Positions 1 through 6,045 of a DNA stretch of 6,045 nucleotides are shown here, piece after piece. Each line of letters opens with the position of its first letter. The stretch's first letter is position 1. A program made the translations under genes and the position numbers. This DNA is from Oscillospiraceae bacterium. GTDB lineage: Bacteria > Bacillota > Clostridia > Oscillospirales > Ruminococcaceae. The stretch spans positions 1-6,045 of the forward strand of contig JAFTNX010000033.1 in assembly GCA_017451665.1 (NCBI GenBank), in the 5' to 3' direction. Below the pieces are notes generated by a model, which saw only the letters and a program-made list of their open reading frames with translations, had not been told where the DNA came from and searched no databases.

Positions 1-41
1 AAATGTACAAAATACCACTTTGTTTTTCGTCATAAAATCAA

Positions 42-70
42 TTGTAATAACTTTTGTAATATGGTATATT
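42..70 (+). promoter_or_regulatory. Promoter of the GH2 gene (extended -10)
   Basis: The -35 hexamer TTGTAA (42-47) matches four of six bases of TTGACA. After a 17-base spacer comes the -10 hexamer TATATT (65-70), which matches five of six bases of TATAAT. A TG one base upstream of the -10 (TGG at 62-64) makes it an extended -10 of the type common in Firmicutes. Transcription would start near 77, leaving a leader of about 23 bases that contains the ribosome binding site. The promoter reading is inferred from consensus matching. Confidence 0.65.
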
Positions 71-76
71 GTAATA
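42..76 (+). repeat. Three direct copies of TTGTAATA over the promoter
   Basis: The octamer TTGTAATA occurs exactly at 42-49, 54-61 and 69-76. Start-to-start spacing is 12 and 15 bases. The first copy covers the -35 box, the second lies in the spacer and the third overlaps the end of the -10 box. This placement would suit a regulator that binds direct repeats, but the region is very A+T-rich, so chance or drift of promoter-like sequence is a real alternative. Confidence 0.45.
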
Positions 77-85
77 GAATATGAA

Positions 86-91
86 AGGGGG
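86..91 (+). promoter_or_regulatory. Ribosome binding site that decides the GTG start
   Basis: AGGGGG lies eight bases upstream of the GTG at 100. An in-frame stop (TGA, 82-84) excludes any start further upstream. The ATGs at 81 and 92 are out of frame and hit a stop within a few codons. The GTG is therefore the only start that has a Shine-Dalgarno sequence and keeps the conserved N-terminal domain whole. Confidence 0.75.
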
Positions 92-99
92 ATGAGGCT

Positions 100-3000
100 G
101 TGAATAAAAGAATTCTTTTTAATGACAACTGGGAATTTTTCAAGGCTTCAATAGGGGAAGAATACAGCGAGAATTTTAATTGGCAGAAGGTGGATATTCC
201 ACACGACTGGCTGATTTATGATACAAACAATCTTTACGAAACTTCAACAGGCTGGTATCGAAAAAAATTCACCTACAAAAAGAGTGAAAACAGAGCGTCA
301 ATTTATTTTGACGGGGTTTATATGGACAGCAGGGTTTATGTAAACGGTGCTCTTGCAGGTGAGTGGAAGTATGGTTATTCGCCATTTGAATTTGACATTA
401 CAGACCTGCTTTGTGACGGAGAAAACGAAATTTCTGTAAGAGTTGACCACAGAGAACCTAACTCAAGATGGTATTCAGGGGCAGGAATTTTCAGAAATGT
501 GTGGTTTAACGAATACCCACAGTGTCATATTGCGTCGGAGGGCGTGTATATTTCTGCCACAGCTGACGGAATACTCACTGTCACAACGGAGGTTAAAAGA
601 CCTAAGGAAAAGACTGTTGAGGGGCTTTCGATAAGACAGCGTGTTTTTGACGGAGAAAATGTCCTTTTTGAATGTGAAAATCCTTGCTGTGCAGTTGATG
701 ATATTGCAATAGCTGAAGTTATGAGAGATGAAAATTTCAAATTCAGCGTGAATACCGATACAGTTACTCTTTCAGACATAACCCTCTGGGATATTGAAAA
801 TCCGTATCTTTATACCCTTGAAACTGAACTTGTCTGTGACGGGGAAGTTATTCACAGAGTTAAGAATAATTTCGGTTTCAGAAAAATTGAGTTTACAACC
901 GATAAGGGATTTTTCTTGAACGACAGACACGTTAAAATTCACGGTAGCTGTGAACATCACGACCTTGGCTGTCTTGGTGCAGCATTCAACAGGAATGCTA
1001 TGAAAAGAAAAATGAAAAAGCTTCGTGAAATGGGCGTAAACGCTATAAGAACAAGCCATAATATGCCTGCGAGAGAGCTTTATGACCTTGCAGACGAAAT
1101 GGGAATGTTAGTTTTGAGCGAAGGCTTTGATATGTGGGAAATGCCAAAAACAAAGTACGACTACGCAAGGTTTTTCAAGGAATGGGTATCAAAAGACGTT
1201 ACAAACTGGATAAGACGTGACAGAAATCACCCTTGTGTTATCGGCTGGAGCGTGGGAAATGAAATTTATGACACCCACGCAAGCGAAAGAGGGCAGGAGG
1301 TTGCGTCACTTTTAAAAACTCTTGTAAGACAGCAGGACTATCGAGAAAACGGATATGTGACAATCGGCTCAAATTATATGCAGTGGGAGAATGCACAGAA
1401 GTGTGCTGACATTGTAAAGCTGGCAGGGTATAACTACGCTGAAAGACTTTACGACGAGCATCACCAAAAGCACCCTGACTGGTTTATTTATGGAAGTGAA
1501 ACTTCGTCGGTTGTCCAGAGCAGAGGAATTTATCATTTCCCTCTTGAAGAAGAAATTCTTTGTGAGGATGATGAACAGTGTTCAGCGCTTGGAAACAGTC
1601 ACCCGGGCTGGGCTGCAAAAAACACAGAGGCTTGTATTATTCCTGACAGGGACGCAGAATTCTGTGCAGGTCAGTTTATCTGGACAGGATTTGACTATAT
1701 TGGTGAACCAACACCTTATTCCACAAAAAACAGCTATTTCGGTCAGTATGACACAGCAGGTTTCCCTAAGGACAGCGCTTATATTTTCAGAGCAGAGTGG
1801 ACTGACTATAAAAAGTCACCTTTTGTGCATATTTTCCCTTACTGGGATTTTATCGAAGGTCAGATTATTGACGTGAGAGTGGTTTCAAACGCACCTGAGG
1901 TTGAACTTTTTCTCAATGGAAATTCTGTTGGAAGAAAAACAATCGACCACAAAAAGGGAACTGAACTTTCTCTTAACGTAAAAATCCCTTACGAAAAGGG
2001 CGTGCTTGAAGCAGTAGCTTACGACGAAAATGGCGAGGTTATTGCAAGAGATGAAAGACGTTCATTTGGTGACACAAGTGAAATCAGACTTTCACCTGAC
2101 AAAACTGAACTTGTGGCAGACGGTGAAGATTTGATTTTTGTCGAGATTTCTGCATTTGATAAAGAAGGAAATCACGTTTATAACGCAAACAACAGAGTCT
2201 TTGTTGAAGTTACAGGAGCAGGTCGACTTGTGGGACTTGATAACGGGGATTCAACCGATTATGACAACTACAAGACCACATCACGCAGACTGTTTTCGGG
2301 AAAACTTCTTGCTGTTATTGGTGCAAAAACTGAGGCTGGCAATATTAAAATCAAGGTTTCCTCACCGACACTTGATGACGCAGAAATGACATTCAAAGCA
2401 GTTGCAACTGACAGGGATTTGACGGGCGTAAGCGCAACTGTTGAAAACCATTCTTATGGCGAAAATTACGAAAACGACATTCCTGTAAGAAAGATTGAAT
2501 TTGTATCTGAAAGCAGAGTTTTTACTGCCGAAAAGGACACAATCACATTCAGAACGGTGGTTTATCCTGAAAACTCCACCTATAAGAATGATATTGATTT
2601 CAGACTTACATCTGCTACGGGAATTGACACAAACCTTGCTGAAATCGTAAAAGTTGAAAATGGCGAAATCACAGTAAAATGCAAGGGCGACGGAAAATTC
2701 TTTATCAGAGCGTTGTGTAAAAACGGCACCGACAAATACCATATTTTAAACGCTGTTGAGGTGTGTGGCGAGGGACTTGGCGAGGCTACAATAAACCCTT
2801 ATGAATTTGTTTGTGGTGGACTTTATCACAAGAGTGGTGGCAGGGTTTCAAACGGAATTGAAAGGGGCTTAAGCTTTAATTCAAAGGAAAGCTGGGCGTC
2901 TTTTGAGGGGGTTGACTTTGGAAAAATCGGTAGCGACAAGGTTACTGTGCCGATTTTTGCAAACTGCACAACTGCTGTCAAAATCAGATTTTATGACGGC

Positions 3001-3537
3001 ACACCTGAAAATGGTGAGCTGATTGGTGACTTTGTTTACCACGAAAAACCAATCTGGCTTACATACATTCCAAACACATTTACGCTCACCAAAAAGCTCA
3101 CAGGAATGCACACATTTACTATTGCGTCAGACGACCACTACGACCTTAAGGGCTTTGTTTTTGAAAAGAACGATAAGGAAACTGCTGAAATTATGGCTGT
3201 TTCAAATGACAACATTTACGGCGACAGCTTTAACGTTACAGAAGATGCAATTTTAAATATCGGAAACAACGTTACTCTCACATTCGGGGAATTTGATTTT
3301 ACAGACAAGATGCCAAAGGGTATTGTTGTAAACGGAAAATCACAGCTTCCACTTAACAGTATTCACGTTGTTTTTGAAGGCGAAGAAGAAAAACGTGTGC
3401 TTCTGGAATTTGAAAAGGCTGACAGCTACACCGAGAGGGAATTCCCACTTGAGGGGATTTCAGGAAAATGCAAGGTTTCATTTGTATTCCTCCCTGGAAG
3501 TGATTTTGACTTTAAGTCATTTAAATTTGTATACTGA
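100..3537 (+). CDS. Glycoside hydrolase family 2 enzyme, beta-galactosidase type, with C-terminal CBM-like modules
   Basis: This is a retaining exo-glycosidase that most likely removes terminal beta-galactose, probably in the cytoplasm because the N-terminus (MNKRILFNDNWEFFK) is not a signal peptide. Approximate domains are: sugar-binding jelly roll, 1-145; Ig-like GH2 domain, 150-265; TIM barrel, 266-565; DUF4982-like domain around VELFLNGNSVG, 575-655; GH2 C-terminal Ig-like domain, 662-770. The tail has an Ig-like stretch, 793-890, then two CBM6-like modules, about 895-1023 and 1027-1145, ending in similar strands (LKGFVFEK and FKSFKFVY). The acid/base is Glu388 in GWSVGNE. The nucleophile is Glu467 in YGSETSS, placed by analogy with pneumococcal BgaA. 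Trp528 in FIWTGFDYIGEPTPY should be the sugar platform. RTSHN (317-321) and EHHDLG (285-290) are also family motifs. The gene starts with GTG, ends with tandem stops TGA-TAA and is intact. Beta-glucuronidase or another GH2 specificity is possible, since substrate cannot be read from sequence. The GH2 assignment is firm. Confidence 0.93.
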   Translation: MNKRILFNDNWEFFKASIGEEYSENFNWQKVDIPHDWLIYDTNNLYETSTGWYRKKFTYKKSENRASIYFDGVYMDSRVYVNGALAGEWKYGYSPFEFDITDLLCDGENEISVRVDHREPNSRWYSGAGIFRNVWFNEYPQCHIASEGVYISATADGILTVTTEVKRPKEKTVEGLSIRQRVFDGENVLFECENPCCAVDDIAIAEVMRDENFKFSVNTDTVTLSDITLWDIENPYLYTLETELVCDGEVIHRVKNNFGFRKIEFTTDKGFFLNDRHVKIHGSCEHHDLGCLGAAFNRNAMKRKMKKLREMGVNAIRTSHNMPARELYDLADEMGMLVLSEGFDMWEMPKTKYDYARFFKEWVSKDVTNWIRRDRNHPCVIGWSVGNEIYDTHASERGQEVASLLKTLVRQQDYRENGYVTIGSNYMQWENAQKCADIVKLAGYNYAERLYDEHHQKHPDWFIYGSETSSVVQSRGIYHFPLEEEILCEDDEQCSALGNSHPGWAAKNTEACIIPDRDAEFCAGQFIWTGFDYIGEPTPYSTKNSYFGQYDTAGFPKDSAYIFRAEWTDYKKSPFVHIFPYWDFIEGQIIDVRVVSNAPEVELFLNGNSVGRKTIDHKKGTELSLNVKIPYEKGVLEAVAYDENGEVIARDERRSFGDTSEIRLSPDKTELVADGEDLIFVEISAFDKEGNHVYNANNRVFVEVTGAGRLVGLDNGDSTDYDNYKTTSRRLFSGKLLAVIGAKTEAGNIKIKVSSPTLDDAEMTFKAVATDRDLTGVSATVENHSYGENYENDIPVRKIEFVSESRVFTAEKDTITFRTVVYPENSTYKNDIDFRLTSATGIDTNLAEIVKVENGEITVKCKGDGKFFIRALCKNGTDKYHILNAVEVCGEGLGEATINPYEFVCGGLYHKSGGRVSNGIERGLSFNSKESWASFEGVDFGKIGSDKVTVPIFANCTTAVKIRFYDGTPENGELIGDFVYHEKPIWLTYIPNTFTLTKKLTGMHTFTIASDDHYDLKGFVFEKNDKETAEIMAVSNDNIYGDSFNVTEDAILNIGNNVTLTFGEFDFTDKMPKGIVVNGKSQLPLNSIHVVFEGEEEKRVLLEFEKADSYTEREFPLEGISGKCKVSFVFLPGSDFDFKSFKFVY

Positions 3538-3540
3538 TAA

Positions 3541-3571
3541 AAAAACCTCCGTTTTTATAACGGAGATTTTT
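3541..3571. terminator. Bidirectional Rho-independent terminator between convergent genes
   Basis: The stem CTCCGTT (3547-3553) pairs perfectly with AACGGAG (3559-3565) around a five-base loop, TTTAT. A T tract follows (3567-3571) and an A tract precedes (3539-3545), so a U run is made on either strand. It sits four bases after the GH2 tandem stops and 13 bases from the stop of the solute-binding protein gene, so it can end both transcripts. Confidence 0.88.
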
Positions 3572-3584
3572 CGTTGGAAGAAAC

Positions 3585-5048
3585 TTATGAATTTTTCTCA
3601 AGATAATTTGTCAGTTCCTTGTTAAAGATGTCAAGTTCATTTTGAATAACTGTCTTGTATTCATTTTTGAGCTTAGCCCATGTTGTCTGTTCGTTTGTTT
3701 CATAGTCAAACTTACATACTGAATTGTAAACGTAGTTGATTACAGCTTCCTTGGTTTCATTCTGTGCAGCATCGTTGTTTGAGAGCATATCTGTGAGACC
3801 GTAGCTGAGGTCGTATACTCTGTTGAATTCGTCGCTTAAAAGAACGTTATTTACAAGGTCATAGTCTTCTTCTGACCAGTAAGGGTTGTTAAGGAAGAAT
3901 TTATCCTTGTTAGCCTGCTTGTAGCTTTCGTCTGTGTTTACAATCTTGGCACATTCAAGCCAGCACTTCATAGCATCAGACTTTGTTGAGCCCTTAACCC
4001 ACATATATGCTGATGGTGAAACTGAAATGTAGTGTTCGTCAGCGTTAGGGTCTCTTGGCATTGGCACCTTTCTCCAGTTGTCGCCTTCCTTAGGAGTGTG
4101 AGTATCAATAGATGCCCATGTACCCATAGCGTAGAAGAGAATGTTCTGCTTGAAAGCACTTTCTGCGTCACCAATCCAACCACCAATATAAAGCTCATCC
4201 TTAGCAAGCTCATACATAAAGTTTTCTGCTCTTTCGATGTCAGGGTCTTCAATATTTGAAACGAAAAGTCCTGTTTCTTCATCTCTTGAAACAAGAGTTT
4301 TGCCTGTTGTATAAACGAGATGTGACTGAATCCAACCGTTGATTCCGTAGTGTGGAGTTTCCTCATCGCCGAGGTTTACCCATTCTCTCATAATGTCCTC
4401 AAAGGTTTCCCAAGTCCATTCGTTTTCCAAAAAAAGCTCATAAGGGTCGTCAAGACCGTAAGTATCAATAATATTCTTGTCGTATGTAATTACTGACTGT
4501 GCTTCAAATGAAATAGGTGCAACGTAGTGCTTGTCGCCAAGTGTAAAGATTTCTGCATAGTCCTTAACGTCACTCCACAAAGCTGTGTCAAAATCAACAA
4601 GTTCGTCGATAGGCTGGAACATATCCTTGATACAGGTGTTAGGGAAGTTGTTTTCAAACCAGAACATATCAGGATAGTCACCTGAAAGTACAAGTTCAGC
4701 AAGCTTGTCAAACTTTGTGAGAGAAGTTGTTCTGATGTACTTGATTGAGCCACCGTACGCTTCAAAAAGCTGAAGGTCAGCTCTCTTTTCAGCACTGCCC
4801 TTTGCAGGGTTGATGTCAAAGTATGAAAGCCATTCGATTTCTGTTTCAGCGCCCTCAGGAATACCTGTGATAGTAAGTGCGTCAGGGTCGCTTCCGTCAG
4901 AAGGCGCAGGTGTTGTTACTTTGATTTCTTCTTTGCCAACAAAAGCAGTAGTTGTTTTTTTCTTTTCGTCGTCCTTACCACACCCTACAACACTAAAACA
5001 GCAGGCAACAGCAAGAATTGTGGCAAGAAGTCTTTTTGCTCTTTTCAT
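3585..5048 (-). CDS. ABC transporter solute-binding lipoprotein, family 1 (sugar type)
   Basis: This would be the extracellular substrate-capture subunit of an ABC importer, anchored to the outer face of the membrane by lipid. The N-terminus is a lipoprotein signal peptide: a basic start (MKRAKR), a hydrophobic stretch at 7-20 and the lipobox VVGC, with Cys23 as the lipidated residue. A charged, Thr/Pro/Ser/Asp-rich linker spans about 24-58. The binding fold covers about 65-480. It carries family-1 features such as SGDYPDMFWF (122-131), the hinge-like stretch with AQSVITYDKN (183-192), YGLDDPYELF followed by the EWTWETFEDIM block (210-220), and AMGTWAS (307-313). These resemble MalE/UgpB-type carbohydrate binders. 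The length of 487 residues is slightly above average. The gene appears monocistronic: it ends at a terminator and faces the GH2 gene, and no permease or ATPase gene lies in the window. The substrate is unknown; an oligosaccharide or glycoside is inferred from family and neighbour. Confidence 0.9.
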   Translation of the reverse strand: MKRAKRLLATILAVACCFSVVGCGKDDEKKKTTTAFVGKEEIKVTTPAPSDGSDPDALTITGIPEGAETEIEWLSYFDINPAKGSAEKRADLQLFEAYGGSIKYIRTTSLTKFDKLAELVLSGDYPDMFWFENNFPNTCIKDMFQPIDELVDFDTALWSDVKDYAEIFTLGDKHYVAPISFEAQSVITYDKNIIDTYGLDDPYELFLENEWTWETFEDIMREWVNLGDEETPHYGINGWIQSHLVYTTGKTLVSRDEETGLFVSNIEDPDIERAENFMYELAKDELYIGGWIGDAESAFKQNILFYAMGTWASIDTHTPKEGDNWRKVPMPRDPNADEHYISVSPSAYMWVKGSTKSDAMKCWLECAKIVNTDESYKQANKDKFFLNNPYWSEEDYDLVNNVLLSDEFNRVYDLSYGLTDMLSNNDAAQNETKEAVINYVYNSVCKFDYETNEQTTWAKLKNEYKTVIQNELDIFNKELTNYLEKNS

Positions 5049-5053
5049 ATATA

Positions 5054-5061
5054 CCCTCCTT
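5054..5061 (-). promoter_or_regulatory. Strong ribosome binding site of the solute-binding protein gene
   Basis: On the minus strand this reads AAGGAGGG, a near-perfect anti-Shine-Dalgarno match, five bases before the ATG at 5048. Together with the intact lipoprotein signal directly after the ATG it fixes the start. Its outer edge touches the operator-like sequence at 5060-5075, so a protein bound there could also affect access to the leader DNA. Confidence 0.85.
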
Positions 5062-5075
5062 GAATACGTTTACAT
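5060..5075 (-). promoter_or_regulatory. cre-like / LacI-family operator in the leader of the binding-protein gene
   Basis: The minus strand reads ATGTAAACGTATTCAA. It matches every fixed position of the relaxed CcpA site WTGNAANCGNWNNCAW and has one mismatch to the stricter TGWAANCGNTNWCA. The 14-base core is an imperfect palindrome centred on CG, typical of LacI/GalR-family operators. It lies about 10 to 25 bases downstream of the predicted transcription start, a position where bound CcpA or a LacI-type regulator would act as a roadblock. Which regulator binds cannot be told from sequence. Confidence 0.65.
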
Positions 5076-5090
5076 GGATTTTGTGATTTA

Positions 5091-5119
5091 ATTATACAAA
5101 TAAAAATTCCTTTTGTAAA
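5091..5119 (-). promoter_or_regulatory. Promoter of the solute-binding protein gene
   Basis: On the minus strand the -35 is TTTACA (5119-5114, five of six consensus bases) and the -10 is a perfect TATAAT (5096-5091), separated by 17 bases. Transcription should start near 5084, giving a leader of about 36 bases that carries the cre-like operator and the ribosome binding site. By consensus this is the strongest promoter in the window, in keeping with the high expression usual for binding proteins. Confidence 0.8.
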
Positions 5120-5167
5120 TAACAATATAAGCATATTTTAGTGACCTTTTGTGCAAATATGTTTTTC

Positions 5168-5196
5168 TTTACAAATTTTAAAAAATGTGGTATATT
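5168..5196 (+). promoter_or_regulatory. Promoter of the patatin-like gene (extended -10)
   Basis: TTTACA (5168-5173, five of six) and TATATT (5191-5196, five of six) are separated by 17 bases, and TGG directly precedes the -10 to give an extended -10. The block TGGTATATT is identical to the one in the promoter at 42-70. Transcription would begin near 5203, leaving a leader of about 27 bases. This shows that the patatin-like gene has its own promoter, divergent from that of the binding protein. Confidence 0.72.
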
Positions 5197-5215
5197 AAAT
5201 AAGTAATCGTAAGAA

Positions 5216-5221
5216 AGAAGG
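5216..5221 (+). promoter_or_regulatory. Ribosome binding site of the patatin-like gene
   Basis: AGAAGG, within a purine-rich run, lies eight bases before the ATG at 5230. An in-frame TAA at 5200-5202 blocks starts further upstream, and the catalytic GGGMRG motif begins only eight residues after the ATG, so the start is secure. Confidence 0.7.
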
Positions 5222-5229
5222 AAAAGCGT

Positions 5230-6045
5230 ATGAAAACAGGTCTTATTATGGAAGGCGGCGGTATGCGTGGAATGTTTACTGCCGGTGTTATTGATGTTTT
5301 AATGGAAAATGGTATTGAATTTGACGGTGCTATCGGCGTTTCGGCAGGGGCTTGCTTTGGTTGTAACTACAAGTCACGCCAGCCGGGAAGAGCAATAAGA
5401 TACAACACAGAATATTGTCGTGACAAGCGTTATTGCAGTCTATGGTCGTGGATTTTTACAGGTGATATTTTTGGTGCAGATTTCTGTTACCGTGAAATTC
5501 CTGATGAGCTTGACCTTTTTGATACTGACGCATTTCTGAGTAACCCTATGGAATTTTATGTTGTGTGTACTGATGTTGAAACAGGAAAAGCACTTTATTA
5601 TCGTTGTAATGACGGCAAAAAGCGTGACGTTAAATTCATAAGAGCGTCTGCGTCTATGCCACTTGCATCAAGAATTGTTAAAATCGGAAAGTATAAGCTT
5701 CTTGACGGTGGAGTTGCTGACTCTGTGCCTTTGAAGTATTTTGAAAAAAAGGGCTTTGACAGAAATGTTGTTGTTCTGACACGACCTGACGATTATGTAA
5801 AAGGCCCTAACAAGCTTATGCCACTTATAAGAGTTGTACTTAAAAAATACCCGAAAATCGTTGAGGCTATGGAAATGCGTCACGAAATGTATAACGAAAC
5901 TATCGAGTATATAAAGGCAAAGGAAAAAGCCGGGGAAATCCTTGTTATCCGTCCTGACAGCGACGTGGGAATCAAGCAGATTGAAAAAAATCCTGACGAG
6001 CTTATGAGAGTTTATGAAATGGGACGTGAACACGCTGAAAGACAG
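5230..6045 (+). CDS. Patatin-like phospholipase / serine hydrolase, YjjU-like (3' end beyond the window)
   Basis: The frame stays open for 272 codons to the window edge, with no stop. The protein begins MKTGLIMEGGGMRGMFTAGV. Patatin features are all present: the oxyanion-hole loop GGGMRG (9-14), the nucleophile elbow GVSAG with Ser38, and the catalytic aspartate of DGG (Asp159, 159-161) that completes the Ser-Asp dyad. Bacterial YjjU-like patatins are about 280-300 residues long, so probably only a short C-terminal piece is missing. There is no signal peptide or membrane segment, so it is likely a cytosolic or membrane-peripheral lipid acyl hydrolase or esterase acting on phospholipid or another acyl ester. 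The true substrate is unknown for most bacterial members. It has its own promoter, divergent from the binding-protein gene, and no functional link to the sugar genes is evident. The family call is firm, the substrate open. Confidence 0.9.
   Translation, partial: MKTGLIMEGGGMRGMFTAGVIDVLMENGIEFDGAIGVSAGACFGCNYKSRQPGRAIRYNTEYCRDKRYCSLWSWIFTGDIFGADFCYREIPDELDLFDTDAFLSNPMEFYVVCTDVETGKALYYRCNDGKKRDVKFIRASASMPLASRIVKIGKYKLLDGGVADSVPLKYFEKKGFDRNVVVLTRPDDYVKGPNKLMPLIRVVLKKYPKIVEAMEMRHEMYNETIEYIKAKEKAGEILVIRPDSDVGIKQIEKNPDELMRVYEMGREHAERQ

Noticed and set aside
1..41. Possible tail of an upstream gene or terminator
   Set aside because: No convincing reading frame or hairpin with a T run can be seen in this A+T-rich stretch, so it is left as unassigned upstream sequence.
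339..352. TGTAAACG core resembling a cre site within the GH2 gene
   Set aside because: The second half-site has three mismatches and it lies within codons of the conserved N-terminal domain. A similar half-site at 3327-3340 fails in the same way.
1490..1876. Plus-strand open frame of about 128 codons inside the GH2 gene
   Set aside because: It is an alternate frame across the catalytic core, where the GH2 motifs YGSETSS and FIWTGFDYIGEP fix the true frame.
2362..2742. Antisense open frame of about 126 codons in the GH2 tail
   Set aside because: It has no ribosome binding site, and its Cys/Phe-rich composition is typical of reversed codons. The plus frame continues unbroken.
3968..4366. Open frame of about 132 codons on the minus strand, overlapping the solute-binding gene in another frame
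   Set aside because: It is a shadow of the real gene: no family features, low-complexity composition, no start signals.
5132..5161. Seven-base inverted repeat CATATTT/AAATATG between the divergent promoters
   Set aside because: The arms are pure A/T apart from one pair, and the 16-base gap is long. In such A+T-rich sequence it is easily due to chance, so I do not call it an operator.
5049..5229. Possible small RNA or riboswitch in the divergent intergenic region
   Set aside because: Both predicted leaders are under 40 bases, too short for a riboswitch, and no stable hairpin followed by a T tract is visible.
5668..6033. Open frame of about 121 codons on the minus strand
   Set aside because: It lies wholly inside and antisense to the patatin-like gene, whose catalytic motifs prove the plus-strand frame. 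It has no ribosome binding site or recognisable domain.

Overview
This is an AT-rich window from what looks like an anaerobic, gut- or rumen-type member of the Clostridia (Firmicutes), most likely a Ruminococcus/Oscillospiraceae or Lachnospiraceae relative. I infer this from strong AGGAGG-type Shine-Dalgarno sequences, A+T-rich sigma-A promoters with extended -10 elements, a clostridial-style lipoprotein signal and the architecture of the large glycosidase. I cannot fix the genus from sequence alone.

Layout: (1) 1-99 is a short leader with an extended -10 promoter overlaid by three exact copies of the octamer TTGTAATA. (2) 100-3537 (+) is a complete 1145-residue glycoside hydrolase family 2 enzyme of the beta-galactosidase type, with both catalytic glutamates visible, no signal peptide and a long C-terminal tail that seems to hold two CBM6-like modules. 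(3) 3541-3571 is a compact hairpin with A and T tracts on either side, serving as a terminator for both convergent genes. (4) 3585-5048 (-) is a complete 487-residue lipoprotein, the solute-binding subunit of an ABC sugar importer. (5) 5049-5229 is a divergent intergenic region with a good promoter on each strand and, on the lipoprotein side, a near-perfect catabolite-responsive-element (cre)/LacI-family operator between promoter and ribosome binding site. (6) 5230-6045 (+) is a patatin-like serine hydrolase that is still open at the right edge.

Taken together, the first two genes suggest sugar or glycan scavenging. The surface lipoprotein would capture an oligosaccharide or glycoside, a permease encoded elsewhere would import it, and the cytoplasmic GH2 enzyme would cleave it. 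The cre-like operator fits carbon-catabolite or substrate-specific repression of the binding protein. The link between the two genes is inferred from adjacency; they are convergent and not in one operon. The patatin-like gene has its own promoter and no evident link to sugar use. I see no mobile element, CRISPR array, tRNA, rRNA or obviously new multi-gene system here. The points most worth checking are regulatory (the operator and the octamer array) and architectural (CBM-like modules on an apparently intracellular GH2; a binding protein without its permeases).
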